Below the pieces are notes generated by a model. The model made no database searches and was not told where the DNA came from. It was given only the letters and a program-made list of their open reading frames with translations. 64,000 bases of DNA from Nocardioides cremeus (GTDB lineage: Bacteria > Actinomycetota > Actinomycetes > Propionibacteriales > Nocardioidaceae), in contig NZ_JAULSC010000022.1 of the NCBI RefSeq assembly GCF_030518195.1, positions 1 through 64,000 on the forward strand, given 5' to 3'. Below are positions 1 to 8,570 of the stretch, piece by piece (within the stretch, counting starts at the first letter, position 1; the number at the start of each line of letters is the position of its first letter). Position numbers and translations under genes: made by a program.

Positions 1-58
1 TCTCTCGTGACTCGCCTTGGCAGACGGGCACGAAAGTACGGGGACAAGTAGGTCGAGG

Positions 59-106
59 GTGGGGCCACTTCAAGCCAGCACTACGGCTCCAAGTGGGGCC
101 ACTTCA
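59..106. repeat. Two copies of a 14-bp motif, possible transposon-end remnant
   Basis: GTGGGGCCACTTCA occurs at 59-72 and again at 93-106. Each copy contains the inverted repeat AGTGG/CCACT or a near version of it. Short motifs repeated in tandem are typical of the ends of IS21-family elements, and a different IS21 element lies at 6134-10291. No transposase belonging to this motif is in the window, so it may be the tip of an element lying to the left or a relic. The rest of 1-355 shows no gene I can support. Confidence 0.35.
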
Positions 107-355
107 GACTGGCACACTCACGCCACATACAGCGTCAGCGCACATATCTGGGTCCAGGCGGTACTAACGGACCGAGCGCTCCTGATAGTCAAGGGCGCCG
201 TTCGCGCCAGGGTCACTCGAGTACCGCTGCCGCTCGAAATCAGGCGAGCACCAGCCGGGAGTAGGAAAGGTGTCCGGGTCCGAACGCCGCTTGGCCAAAA
301 GACGCTCTGGGGCTGATACGGAAGTACGACACTCCTGAGACGCCGGTGGCCTGGA

Positions 356-1015
356 GTGACCGATGTGTCGACTTCCCCGCGCCATGGCGCGGCCCGGGGT
401 TGGCCGCTGGGTTGCTCGAAACTAGATGAGGATGCCCAGCTTCTGCTCAACGCCTCTCGAGCGCTGTCGGACACCCTCGACCCCGTGCGGGCAGCGTCCG
501 ATCGACAGTCGCGCCCGTCGAAGAATCAAGTCTCCAGCATCGACATCGAGGCAATTACGGAAGCAACGCCCGACAGTGAACTCGCCGCCTCACCGGAACA
601 CACCGCGCCTACGCATGCGGTACGGCAGACTCGTCGGCGGACTCCTCGGCAGGCGCGCCAAGCGCCGGGGCCTAAACCACGCCGGCCCCGGCGACGTCGA
701 GTTCGGAAACAGTGGGTTGGGTTACCGCCCTCCTCAACGGTCTGGGACCTGGCGGATAACTGCGTCAAGTGTGGTCGCCCCCTGACGGATCCCCGTAGCA
801 GGCAGGCACGTGTCGGCACGAAGTGCATCCGAATCTACGGCTCGCAACAGCGAAAGATTCCTAACCCTCGACATGCCGCATGGACCGACAGGAAGGCCAA
901 AGCCGACGCTGCATACATTGCAGACAAGGTTAGGGCCGATGCTGAGTATGCGCGCGCCAAGACCGCCTACGACCAAGCACGAGCGGAGTGGATCCGGGTT
1001 CGATCAGGGCGCTAG
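356..1015 (+). CDS. Hypothetical protein with C-terminal DUF6011-like Cys motif
   Basis: This 219-residue protein starts at a GTG. The N-terminal half (about 1-90) is low-complexity, followed by a very basic Arg/Pro stretch (about 91-118). Near residue 130 comes a small Cys motif: C136 and C139 as CxxCGRPL, then DPRS and C157 in a GTKC context. This resembles the short zinc-binding DUF6011 module found in phage and mobile-element proteins, which is family knowledge recalled without a search. The C-terminus (about 175-215) is rich in Ala, Lys, Asp and Tyr and looks helical. The basic stretch suggests nucleic-acid binding. Its place in the accessory region fits mobile-element cargo. Function unknown; the start codon is uncertain because no convincing Shine-Dalgarno is seen. 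Confidence 0.6.
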   Translation: MTDVSTSPRHGAARGWPLGCSKLDEDAQLLLNASRALSDTLDPVRAASDRQSRPSKNQVSSIDIEAITEATPDSELAASPEHTAPTHAVRQTRRRTPRQARQAPGPKPRRPRRRRVRKQWVGLPPSSTVWDLADNCVKCGRPLTDPRSRQARVGTKCIRIYGSQQRKIPNPRHAAWTDRKAKADAAYIADKVRADAEYARAKTAYDQARAEWIRVRSGR

Positions 1016-1158
1016 CTCATCGCTAAGCGCCGCACGAACCGGTGACGGGCCACCAGCGTCATGTCGCCGCCTGTTGGCATCGCCAGAAGGCACATGTCGA
1101 AATCGCCTGGGGCATGCGTGGCGGAGCCCGAATGCTGCCGACCTTCTCTGCGGCTCCC

Positions 1159-1164
1159 TAGGAT
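1159..1164 (+). promoter_or_regulatory. -10 hexamer TAGGAT of a leaderless promoter
   Basis: TAGGAT ends six bases before the GTG at 1171, so transcription would begin at or next to the start codon. There is no Shine-Dalgarno in between. The same arrangement recurs before at least twelve other genes in this window. Confidence 0.5.
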
Positions 1165-1170
1165 CTAACC

Positions 1171-1851
1171 GTGGCCGAGCGAAACAAGAGCAGCGACGAC
1201 CTCAAGACAGCCGTCGCCACGTTCATGGACCGGGCTGACAAGATCGTCGCCCACCCGCTTGCCGGCACCCATTCCACCATTAAGATCGTTGTCACCCAGG
1301 ACCCTGAGAGCGGGACCGAGACGGCCAAGCTGGACCGGAACCTCTTGCCTGAGGAGCAGTGGGTCTACCTGGCCACGTTGATGCGGTCGGTGATCTTTCT
1401 GGAGCAGGAATCAATCAGTTTCAACGTGCTCACGAACCGCATCGAGCGAGAGCACGAGGAACTTCGGGGCAGACTGAAGGCGGGCCGCGAAGGGCTAAAG
1501 GCCTGGAAGAAGCACGTCTTCGTCTACTCGGGTCTCATCGGTGAAGCAAAGGTGCCACTACCCGAGGGGAAGACCGCGATCCAGCAGGTCAATTTCGGTC
1601 CTCCAGGCGTCTCTCCGAGTGGTGTCGATCTGGAGATGCTCTCGCCAGACTACGAATACGCCGACGCCTACCTGAACGCGCAGGTGTGGCACAGCGACAA
1701 CGCCAAGGCTCGGATGTACCAGGCGGCGGGTGAGGACCAAAAGCAGCACTACCGGAAGTGCGCCGAGATCCGGGTCATCAGTGCAATCGACATCGTCGCG
1801 CAGCTTCGGCAGTGGATCCTCGATGCCCGAACGGACGGGTGGGACCTTTGA
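1171..1851 (+). CDS. Hypothetical protein, 226 aa
   Basis: The GTG start is chosen because a -10-like hexamer lies exactly six bases upstream, fitting leaderless expression. The sequence is soluble-looking with no signal peptide or membrane segment. Residues about 85-114 are rich in Glu, Arg and Lys with heptad-like spacing and may form a helix or short coiled coil. The C-terminal 60 residues also look helical. I do not recognise a family. It stands alone between unknown genes in the accessory region, so its role cannot be inferred from neighbours. Confidence 0.6.
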   Translation: MAERNKSSDDLKTAVATFMDRADKIVAHPLAGTHSTIKIVVTQDPESGTETAKLDRNLLPEEQWVYLATLMRSVIFLEQESISFNVLTNRIEREHEELRGRLKAGREGLKAWKKHVFVYSGLIGEAKVPLPEGKTAIQQVNFGPPGVSPSGVDLEMLSPDYEYADAYLNAQVWHSDNAKARMYQAAGEDQKQHYRKCAEIRVISAIDIVAQLRQWILDARTDGWDL

Positions 1852-1958
1852 GCACGGCGCATCGCGTCGGCTGGCTGGCATCTCAGCTCGGGCGATCGCC
1901 CGAGCGTGCCGGGGTGAATGCGTCTATCCGCCGCGATCGCCGGACTCCCGCCCATTTG

Positions 1959-2680
1959 TTAGTCAACAGCTAGGGCACAGGCGGCCTCCACGACGTACGC
2001 GTCGTGGTCGGAGATGCGGGTCGCCTCGACGAAGGCTCGATGTCGCTGCTTGGCGCTGACGACCCAGGACTTGGGGACGGCGATGTGGTCGATGCTGAGG
2101 AGCCCTCGATCTGGTGCGGCGACGAAGCCGTGGGCACTTGGAGCCCCAGTCGTTCGACGGCCGAAAGCAGGGACCGCCTTCCGGCGACAGAGCCTGTCCA
2201 CTCTCTGCCCGATAGGGCGTGGTTCCAGTCTCCGCCCCAGACCGCAGGTGCGCTGGCCTCAATCTCGGCAACTGCGGCGCTGGTCTTCTCGGCGCTGGTG
2301 ACACCGACCCACGGGTCCCGGGTGCCACAAGAGCGCCAGGGGAGAATCGAGGAGCAGACGCGCAGCCCCTCCAGTTCGACCATGGCCGAGGCGCCGTGGG
2401 GATCCGGTTCAGGCGACATTGACAAGCGCGAAGCGACCGCAGCCCACCGTCGCTTGGGCGCCATCAGCAGCCGTCCGAGATGCAAGTCGTACCCCGGCAC
2501 GTCGAGGCGCTCGGAGACCTCGGCAAGCAGCAGCACATCGCAATCCATCGTCCGAATGAGGGCGAGGTGTCGGGCGTCCCAACGTCCCGCAAGGTTCCAT
2601 GTTCCGATGCGCACGAAGGCAGTCTCCCGGGGCCCTGCTCCGACGAGCGGGGCTTTCGCGAAACGTCTCGATCCGGGCAC
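1959..2680 (-). pseudogene. Endonuclease/exonuclease/phosphatase-family protein, frameshifted
   Basis: Read on the minus strand, the protein opens with a family hallmark RIGTWNLAG, preceded by a GTG at 2614 that is the likely true start (2680 is the longest option). GGDWNHA in the middle supplies the Asp/Asn pair. The frame then runs into low-complexity Ser/Pro/Thr sequence and stops at 1970. The correct C-terminus, with IDHIAVP and SDHDAYVVE (the catalytic Asp-His motifs), is in another frame ending at the TAA at 1959-1961. The two join if one base is restored in the CCC run at 2103-2105 (GGG on the coding strand). It is therefore a one-base frameshift in an otherwise intact metal-dependent phosphoesterase, either a real pseudogene or a sequencing error. 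Substrate unknown. Confidence 0.75.
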
Positions 2681-2822
2681 CTGCGAGGTCCTGAACTGTG
2701 CCTCATACCCCCGCTAGCGAGGAAGCGCGGCCTGGGATGCCCGCACTGTTTCTGAGAAGGCAGGTAGTGCCAGCTCGGCGGTGCGTCCAGCGTTTCGTGA
2801 GCTGTTACGTCGCCTGCGGAAG

Positions 2823-2828
2823 TAGCGT
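2823..2828 (+). promoter_or_regulatory. -10 hexamer TAGCGT of a leaderless promoter
   Basis: The hexamer ends six bases before the ATG at 2835 and no Shine-Dalgarno separates them. This supports that ATG as the start of the small gene that follows. Confidence 0.45.
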
Positions 2829-2834
2829 CCCGAT

Positions 2835-3146
2835 ATGACGCGGTACGAGTACGACGAGGAAGCCAGTCAGCAGCTTCACACGGACGTCGTCTATGAGATC
2901 GACGATGGACCCACTCCAGTGGCGCGATGGGTCGACGCGATGCGTCGGCTGAATTCCATCAACGATCCGCTCGCCCGACGCATCTTGGCCGTTCACCGAG
3001 ACTGCGGCTCCGGTAGTGGCCCGTGCGACAGCGGCTTCGAGGATGAGCCGATCGCTCGCAAAGCTGACTGGGGCTGCGAGACCACATCTGCGATTGCTGG
3101 TCACTTCGGAGTCGACTATCCGGTTGCGCCGCCCGAGTCCGACTGA
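2835..3146 (+). CDS. Hypothetical protein, 103 aa
   Basis: A small, acidic, soluble-looking protein without membrane segments or signal peptide. The -10 hexamer six bases before the ATG supports the start. The first 50 residues look folded (alternating hydrophobic residues around YEIDDG and ARWVDAMRRL). The C-terminus has two Cys in a Gly/Ser-rich stretch near residues 57-64. No family recognised. It lies between the broken phosphoesterase gene and the integrase. Confidence 0.5.
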   Translation: MTRYEYDEEASQQLHTDVVYEIDDGPTPVARWVDAMRRLNSINDPLARRILAVHRDCGSGSGPCDSGFEDEPIARKADWGCETTSAIAGHFGVDYPVAPPESD

Positions 3147-3275
3147 GCGCGTCTATTCGCCGCTCAGCGGACGCGGACGCTCGTGGCGAGAGGACTAGCG
3201 TCGAGAGGTCCAGACTCCCGGTCGCGTTGACGGCGGGCGGGACCGGACAGAACCAGGCCGCCGCGAGGCGGCTCC

Positions 3276-4190
3276 ATGTCAGGCACGACAGCACTCCTGC
3301 CCTTCCGACCGACCGATATGTCGCCCGCCCAGCTGGCGGCGGTCTCTTACCTTGTTCGCTACTCCGGACACACCCACCGGCTGTATGCCTTCCAGCTGCG
3401 ACGCTGGTTCGCCTGGTGCGAAGACCACGGGCTTGACCCCTTGCAGGGGATTCAGCGCGCTCACATCGAGCTCTACGTCCGCCAACTCGGCGACTCCGGC
3501 CTGATGGACTCCTCCGTCGTCACGATGATGCACGCGGTCCGAGGCTTCTTCCGGTTCGCGCACATCGACGGGCTCATCGTCTCCGACCCAGCTGTCTACG
3601 CGAGGCTCCCGAAGGTCCATCGCGACGAGTCTCGAACCCAGGGACTGGACCGGCTCGAACTCATCCGGTTCCTCCAGGTCGCTCAGACCCTCACCGTTCA
3701 CCACGGTGCTCTGGCCTTCCTGCTCGGCATCAACGCTCTTCGAGCATCCGAAGCCGCTGCCGTGCGGATCGAGGACTACGCCGAGACCCTTCGAGGCCAC
3801 CGCGTGCTGCACCTGATCGGTAAGGGCAATAAGCCCGCCACCATGCCGATCACCGTCCCGGTCCTACGCGTCCTGGAGGCCTGCCGCGGCCAGCGCACTA
3901 CCGGACCACTCATCCTCCGACCAGTCTCGGGCAATCCGATCGATCGCCGCGACGCATACCGGATGGTCGCCCGAATCGCGAAGGTCGCCGGCATCCCCCG
4001 CCATATCAGCCCGCACTCCCTGCGGCACGCTGCCATCACCAACGCGCTTGACGCAGGCGTCCCACTCCGAGACGCCCAGATCCTGGCCCGACATGCCGAC
4101 CCGCGCACGACAGAGCACTACGACCGCGCCCGCGGCAACCTGGACCGGCACGGAGTCCACTTTCTGACCGCCTACGTCGCTGGCGTGTAA
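3276..4190 (+). CDS. Tyrosine recombinase/integrase (XerC/D-like)
   Basis: A 304-residue site-specific recombinase. Residues about 15-105 form the SAM-like core-binding domain; the catalytic domain follows. The catalytic set is complete: R156 (in LRASE), K183 (GKGNK), H247 and R250 (HSLRH), H273 and the nucleophile Y282 (EHYDRA). Such enzymes cut and rejoin DNA through a 3'-phosphotyrosyl intermediate. The length is like XerC/D, but its isolated place in a gene-poor region with transposons fits an island or integron-type recombinase rather than the chromosomal dimer-resolution enzyme. No adjacent tRNA or recognisable attachment site is visible. ATG at 3276 is the first Met; no strong Shine-Dalgarno is seen. 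Confidence 0.9.
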   Translation: MSGTTALLPFRPTDMSPAQLAAVSYLVRYSGHTHRLYAFQLRRWFAWCEDHGLDPLQGIQRAHIELYVRQLGDSGLMDSSVVTMMHAVRGFFRFAHIDGLIVSDPAVYARLPKVHRDESRTQGLDRLELIRFLQVAQTLTVHHGALAFLLGINALRASEAAAVRIEDYAETLRGHRVLHLIGKGNKPATMPITVPVLRVLEACRGQRTTGPLILRPVSGNPIDRRDAYRMVARIAKVAGIPRHISPHSLRHAAITNALDAGVPLRDAQILARHADPRTTEHYDRARGNLDRHGVHFLTAYVAGV

Positions 4191-4252
4191 GAGTGCACGC
4201 CTCGATTCCCCCGCGGATGAGGGCGGCCGTGTTCGCATGTCCGGGCCTGTGA

Positions 4253-4627
4253 CTACTTGAGCACCGCCCACGCAATCAAAGCGTCCAATCGGCGAATGTC
4301 GGCACCTTTGCCGACCTTGATCTTGATGTGTCCGGCCCTCGTCCACATCTCAAGCTCGGCATTAGTGTCCAGCAGCCCCCCGGCATTCTCGGATGACCAC
4401 ATATTGATGGCGCTGTACGGCAGGGAGTAGATCTCGACCTTCTTTCCGGTCATGCCCTGCGCGTCGCGGACGATCAGACGCTTGGTCGTGAAGATCGCGC
4501 TGTCCCGGAAGGTCTTGAACGCGGCGACCGGAGTCTCACCCTCCACCATGAGACCAGCCACGTCGGGCGGGATGGGAATCTCTTGCATGAAGGTCCATGC
4601 GGTAATCGCTGAAGTTTCGGGCGCCAT
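4253..4627 (-). CDS. Bacterial PH-domain protein (bPH_1-like)
   Basis: A 124-residue protein resembling the YvbH/bPH_1 family. Recognisable elements are the strand FTTKRLIVRDAQGMTGKKVE, then YSLPYSAI, and the acidic motif near LDTNAELEMW. These follow the order of beta strands in that family, in which one domain makes up nearly the whole protein. The start at 4627 is preferred because AGGTGG lies five to six bases upstream; an in-frame start at 4720 would add 31 residues not typical of the family. Family members are cytosolic or membrane-associated with unknown ligands. It is unlinked to any obvious partner apart from the integrase upstream in opposite orientation. Confidence 0.7.
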   Translation of the reverse strand: MAPETSAITAWTFMQEIPIPPDVAGLMVEGETPVAAFKTFRDSAIFTTKRLIVRDAQGMTGKKVEIYSLPYSAINMWSSENAGGLLDTNAELEMWTRAGHIKIKVGKGADIRRLDALIAWAVLK

Positions 4628-4809
4628 GCCCGCCACCTTAGTAATAATCGGTTCCGACCACAGGAAGTTGCTTGAGGCGGCACAGTCGCGAACTGCGTCT
4701 CTCGTCCGCGTGCGTGTCATTCCGCCGCGTAGGGCGCATCGCTGAGAGCCGGAACACGGGAATCTTGATCAAGCCGTACAGACGCCGAGCCGTCTAGGCG
4801 GGAGTCGTC

Positions 4810-5544
4810 TCACCCGACGTTAGCGAGAATCTGACTTTGGGTCTCGAGGTGCCGGCGCAGGTGGACCACGACTCCGCCGTCGGAATCCTGCTCGTCCAGA
4901 TCATCTAGCTCGACCGAGTAGGACTCGGCCAAGTTCGGGGTGTGGGCCGTCACGATCTCGAAGAACGGCAGCAACTGGTCGAGCGTGAACGAGACAGCGT
5001 TTCCCTCCTCCGAGTACGCCTGAACGGCAGTCAGATCTGCAGCGAGTTGATCGACGATCTTCGGGCTTAGGCGAGCTTCGCGGGCGGCGGTGAGGTACTC
5101 CTCAAGCGACGTCCCGAGGTTGGTCATGCACTGCGGCACCCCCACGGACGCCTCGACGAGTGCTTCGGCTTCGAGGTGGGTCGGAACTGCCGCATCGGCA
5201 GCCCGCTTCCATTTGGTGTAGCCCCAGGTGATGCCAATGCCGAGGAGCGCTGCGCCCGCAAGCATTCCACCAGCGGCTTTCGGGTCGACCTTCGAGAGGT
5301 CCAGCTTCGACAGTTCGAACTTGGGCAAGCTCACCTTCGAAAACTTCTCGGCTGCCTCCTTGGCCACCAGCTCGACAGTGGGCGCCTCATCCAGAAGAGC
5401 CGCGATCTGCTTGGTCGCTATGTCGCGGACGACGCCTCCGATTCGGTAGAGCTCACCCGCATCGATGCGCGCCTGGATGTCCGAGGGGATGATCAAGCTT
5501 GCCTGAACGATCGCCGGGATTGTGCTGGCCGGATTCGATTCCAT
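4810..5544 (-). CDS. Hypothetical protein with one membrane segment
   Basis: 244 residues. The only clear feature is a hydrophobic Gly/Ala-rich stretch near residues 93-110 (GGMLAGAALLGIGITWGY), followed by basic residues (KWKR), which could be a single transmembrane helix with the C-terminus inside. The first 85 residues are charged and helical-looking, with repeated KLDLSK-type pattern just before the membrane segment. The C-terminal 130 residues are acidic and helical. A TAGTAT hexamer (5556-5551) lies six bases before the ATG, suggesting leaderless expression. No family recognised. Confidence 0.6.
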   Translation of the reverse strand: MESNPASTIPAIVQASLIIPSDIQARIDAGELYRIGGVVRDIATKQIAALLDEAPTVELVAKEAAEKFSKVSLPKFELSKLDLSKVDPKAAGGMLAGAALLGIGITWGYTKWKRAADAAVPTHLEAEALVEASVGVPQCMTNLGTSLEEYLTAAREARLSPKIVDQLAADLTAVQAYSEEGNAVSFTLDQLLPFFEIVTAHTPNLAESYSVELDDLDEQDSDGGVVVHLRRHLETQSQILANVG

Positions 5545-5690
5545 TCGCCGATACTAGGGCTGGGCACCGACAAGCGTCCTCAGCCTTGCGGCCCCCTCCC
5601 CGCGGTCGTGCGCGGCGGCCAAGCGGCGCTGCGTCTTTCCGCCGCTTCCGCACCAGCAGTCTCTAGCCACTATCGTTAGCAACTGACGAG

Positions 5691-5912
5691 TCAGGCGAGA
5701 ATGCGCACGTACCTGCTCCGAGTGTTGAGGCGCTCAGCCCTTCCCTGAGCTTTGAGTTCCTTCATCGCGATGGACCTAGCCTTCGCAGCCTCCGCATAGC
5801 TGAGGCCGTATTCACGCTCGAGCCACGGACGGATGGCCGTCATCACTTCGTCGCCGGGCTGGCCCAGGGACCTCAAATAGTCGTAGACGATTGATGTGTA
5901 GTCGTCGGCCAT
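5691..5912 (-). CDS. Small hypothetical protein, 73 aa
   Basis: The start at 5912 is selected because GAGGGG lies about six bases upstream; a longer frame reaching 6248 has no supporting signal and a biased composition. The protein contains DYLRSLGQPGDEV, then a charged helical segment AEAAKARSIAMKELK, and ends with RYVRILA. The layout suggests a compact helical protein, perhaps DNA- or protein-binding, but there is no diagnostic motif. The IS21 element is inserted about 220 bases upstream of its start. Confidence 0.5.
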   Translation of the reverse strand: MADDYTSIVYDYLRSLGQPGDEVMTAIRPWLEREYGLSYAEAAKARSIAMKELKAQGRAERLNTRSRYVRILA

Positions 5913-6127
5913 GCTGACCCCTCTGCTCATCGAAACTGACGAGTGACGCCCGCGGAACTCGAGCGTATCCCTGCTCGTGGACTCAAGAATGCCGTTGTGG
6001 CGACTTGCTGCGTCCTTCCGCCGCCTGTCGGTGCATCTCGACGCGCCGACTGCAGCTGTGAGGGTGCCTGAGACCACGGCGGCAGGCTTCGGTGCAATGA
6101 CCCGTTCGGGGTATGGCCGTCCCAGTG

Positions 6128-6133
6128 ATCGTC
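6128..6133. repeat. Target-site duplication ATCGTC (left copy)
   Basis: ATCGTC at 6128-6133 is repeated exactly at 10292-10297, directly outside the two ends of the IS21 element. A 6-bp duplication is within the 4-8 bp range known for this family. Confidence 0.85.
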
Positions 6134-6228
6134 TGTCAAGGGCCAGTGAGAACTGCCCAGGGGCGGTCATGAAACCTGCCCGGTGACGGTCACGAGATCT
6201 GCCCGGTGGTGGCCATGGGATCTGCCCA
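6134..6228. repeat. IS21 terminal repeat region, istB side
   Basis: Four CTGCCC-containing repeats spaced about 24 bases apart, matching in inverse orientation the set at 10198-10291. These are the expected IstA transposase binding sites. Confidence 0.75.
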
Positions 6229-6260
6229 CGGGGGGCTTTGGCCACCACGGTCCAGGGTGG

Positions 6261-7040
6261 TCAGCTCAAGGGGTTCACCCCCTGGCCTGCGAGTGCCTGG
6301 GTGAGTCGGACTGACTCGCCTGAGGTCTGGCAGACGTGGGCGTGGTGCAGCAGCCGGTCGACGGTGGCGGTGGCCAGCGTCTTGGGCATCAGCTCGTCGA
6401 ACCCGGCTGGGTGCAGGTTCGAGGAGATCGCGACCGAGCGTTTCTCGTAGGCGGCATCGACGAGGCGGTAGAGCCCTTCGGCGGCGTCGGTGGCGACCGG
6501 GAGTAGCCCGATGTCGTCGACGATGACGAGGTCGGCTCGCAGGATGCGGGCGATGGCCTTGGACACGGTGTCGTCGGCACGGTGGCGGCGCAGTAGCACC
6601 CCGAGGTCTTCCAGGGTGAACCAGGCGACCTTCAGCCCGGCCTCGACGGACTGCTGGCCCAGCGCCTCGAGCAGGAACGTCTTCCCGGTCCCCGATGGGC
6701 CGCACAGCACGAGGTTCTCGCGGCGGTGCACCCATTCCAGGGTTCGTAGCGCCTGCTGGGTCGGTGCGGGAATCGAGGAGATCTCGGGCTGCCAGGCATC
6801 GAAGGTCTTCCCGGTCGGGAATCCCGCGGCGGCGCGGCGGGTGGCCAGGGCGGAGCGTTCCCGGCCGGCGACCTCCTCGACGAGCAGCGCCTTCAACACC
6901 TCGACCGGTTCCCAGCGTTGCGCTTTAGCAGTCGCGACGACCTCGGGGGCGTGGCGGCGGATGTGCGGTAGCCGCAGCTTGCGCAGCAGGTCCTCGAGTT
7001 CGGTGGGCAGCGGCGGCGCGGCCGCTGTCGTGGTCCTCAT
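6261..7040 (-). CDS. istB: IS21 helper ATPase IstB
   Basis: 259 residues, the usual length of IstB, the AAA+ ATPase that helps the IstA transposase choose and deform the target. The N-terminal domain (about 1-80) is helical. Walker A GPSGTGKT is at residues 114-121 and Walker B LVIVDD near 171-176, followed by IGLLPV. The C-terminus has DRLLHHAHV, conserved in the family. The ATG at 7040 overlaps the istA stop codon by four bases (ATGA), so translation is coupled. A longer frame upstream is rejected for that reason. It appears intact. Confidence 0.92.
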   Translation of the reverse strand: MRTTTAAAPPLPTELEDLLRKLRLPHIRRHAPEVVATAKAQRWEPVEVLKALLVEEVAGRERSALATRRAAAGFPTGKTFDAWQPEISSIPAPTQQALRTLEWVHRRENLVLCGPSGTGKTFLLEALGQQSVEAGLKVAWFTLEDLGVLLRRHRADDTVSKAIARILRADLVIVDDIGLLPVATDAAEGLYRLVDAAYEKRSVAISSNLHPAGFDELMPKTLATATVDRLLHHAHVCQTSGESVRLTQALAGQGVNPLS

Positions 7041-8566
7041 CGACTCACCCCATCCACGCCGTGGCCGTCGTGGCCGTCGTGCTGGCCGAGTCGGGCCCAC
7101 GCGCTGGTGCCCTGAGTCAGCGAGGAGTCTTCGCTGGCGCGGTGCACATCGCGCTCGCCGGCTGCTGCTCCTCGGGCGTGGTGGTCGAGGATCGAGGACA
7201 GGTCGGCCTCGGCGAACCGGCCGTGCACGGCGGCGTGACCGAGTGCCCAGTCGACCTCGACGGGGTCGAACAGCTTGGCCAGGCTGAGTGCTTCGGCCAT
7301 CTTGACCCGCATCTTGGTGGTGCCCGCGGCGGCGGCCTCGACCAGCCACAACCTCGCGCCCTCGCCCAGGTCGAGGAACTCTGATTCGGCGGCGTTCTTC
7401 GCGCGGGGTCGTCGATCCAGCGGCCCGGAAGGCTGAGCCGGGAAGTGCTCATCGATCAGCTGCGGGCTGCCGGGAGTGGCCCGTCGGTGGCGCGCGACCT
7501 CGATCGGGCCAGCCTCGCCGACGTGGACGATCACGACCTGCTCACCATCACCGACGCCCTGGGCGCGCACCCACACCGTCGCCCCGAGCAGGGTGTGCGG
7601 GACCGAGTACTGCCCGGACTCGAACGTCACCATCGGCGTGTTGCCCGGCACCATGCGGGTGGTCCCGAACGCGACCGTGTGCGGTGCCGCCGCCACCGGG
7701 TGCAGCCGGGCCCGCTCCTCGGCGAGCATCTGGTCCGGCGGTCGCTTCGTCACCCGATGCGCCCGGGTGTTGACCTTGGCGCAGAACGCCTCGCACGCCG
7801 CCTCGAGCTCAGCGAAGCTGGTGTAGGCCTCACGCAGGTTGGTGTCCTTCGGGACGATGTCGGCCTTGCTGATCTTCACCGACGACTCCGTGCCGCCCTT
7901 GGACGCCGGATCGGCCGGCACGCAGGTGTGGACCACCACCGAGTAGTGCTCGGCGAACGCGACCAGCTGCGGGTTGCGGACCGCGATCCCAGCGATGTGC
8001 TCGACGGTGACGGTCTTCTCGTTGTCGGTCAGCACGTAGGTCGGCACCCCGCCCAGGCGCCGGAACGTCTGATCCAGGGCAGCGAACACGCTGGGCATCG
8101 TCTTGTCCCGCAGCGGGAGCACGACCCGGAACCTCGACCAGGCCAGCCAGGCCACGAACAGCACCGTCTTCACACCATCGACGACCGGGCCGTCGCCGTA
8201 GTCGTACTGCAGCCACATCCCCGGCTCGGTGACCCACGGCCGGTGCACCCGCACCCGACCGGCGCGGTAGTCGGTCTTGACCTTCGCCACCGCCCGGCGG
8301 GTGGTGCGCTCCGAACCGGTGTAGCCCAACGCCACGAGCTTCTCGTGGGCCACGTCAGCGCGGACCTTGCCCAGGGACCGCTCGACCCACTCCTCGACCT
8401 TGTCCAGGTAGGCATCGATCAACTGCGGGCGCGCCGCGGCCTTGTCCAGCACGCCGGCCGCAGCGCGGCGCTCGACGTAGTGCTTCACGGTGTGGTGCGA
8501 GCAGCCGGCCAGCTCGCCGGCATCGCGCAACGACCCGGTCAGGTCGTAGGCATCCAAGATTTTCAT
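7037..8566 (-). CDS. istA: IS21 transposase IstA, 5' end removed by IS110 insertion
   Basis: DDE transposase. From the ATG at 8566 it is 509 residues. A helix-turn-helix lies at about 10-32, and the catalytic triad reads D122 (QYDYGDG), D181 (LTDNEKT) and E227 (KGGTE). The original start was not this ATG. The first seven codons (GTG AAG TCT GCC GAG GAG ATC) are now at 10096-10076, on the far side of the IS110 element, and splicing the two sides restores an uninterrupted frame. The insertion also removes the native promoter and Shine-Dalgarno. TGAGG from the IS110 end now lies about six bases before the ATG, so a nearly full-length protein could still be made. Confidence 0.9.
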   Translation of the reverse strand: MKILDAYDLTGSLRDAGELAGCSHHTVKHYVERRAAAGVLDKAAARPQLIDAYLDKVEEWVERSLGKVRADVAHEKLVALGYTGSERTTRRAVAKVKTDYRAGRVRVHRPWVTEPGMWLQYDYGDGPVVDGVKTVLFVAWLAWSRFRVVLPLRDKTMPSVFAALDQTFRRLGGVPTYVLTDNEKTVTVEHIAGIAVRNPQLVAFAEHYSVVVHTCVPADPASKGGTESSVKISKADIVPKDTNLREAYTSFAELEAACEAFCAKVNTRAHRVTKRPPDQMLAEERARLHPVAAAPHTVAFGTTRMVPGNTPMVTFESGQYSVPHTLLGATVWVRAQGVGDGEQVVIVHVGEAGPIEVARHRRATPGSPQLIDEHFPAQPSGPLDRRPRAKNAAESEFLDLGEGARLWLVEAAAAGTTKMRVKMAEALSLAKLFDPVEVDWALGHAAVHGRFAEADLSSILDHHARGAAAGERDVHRASEDSSLTQGTSAWARLGQHDGHDGHGVDGVSR

Positions 8567-8570
8567 GATC

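Noticed and set aside
3147-3275. Attachment site or tRNA next to the integrase
   Set aside because: No tRNA cloverleaf or direct repeat of island borders could be recognised near 3276 or 4190.
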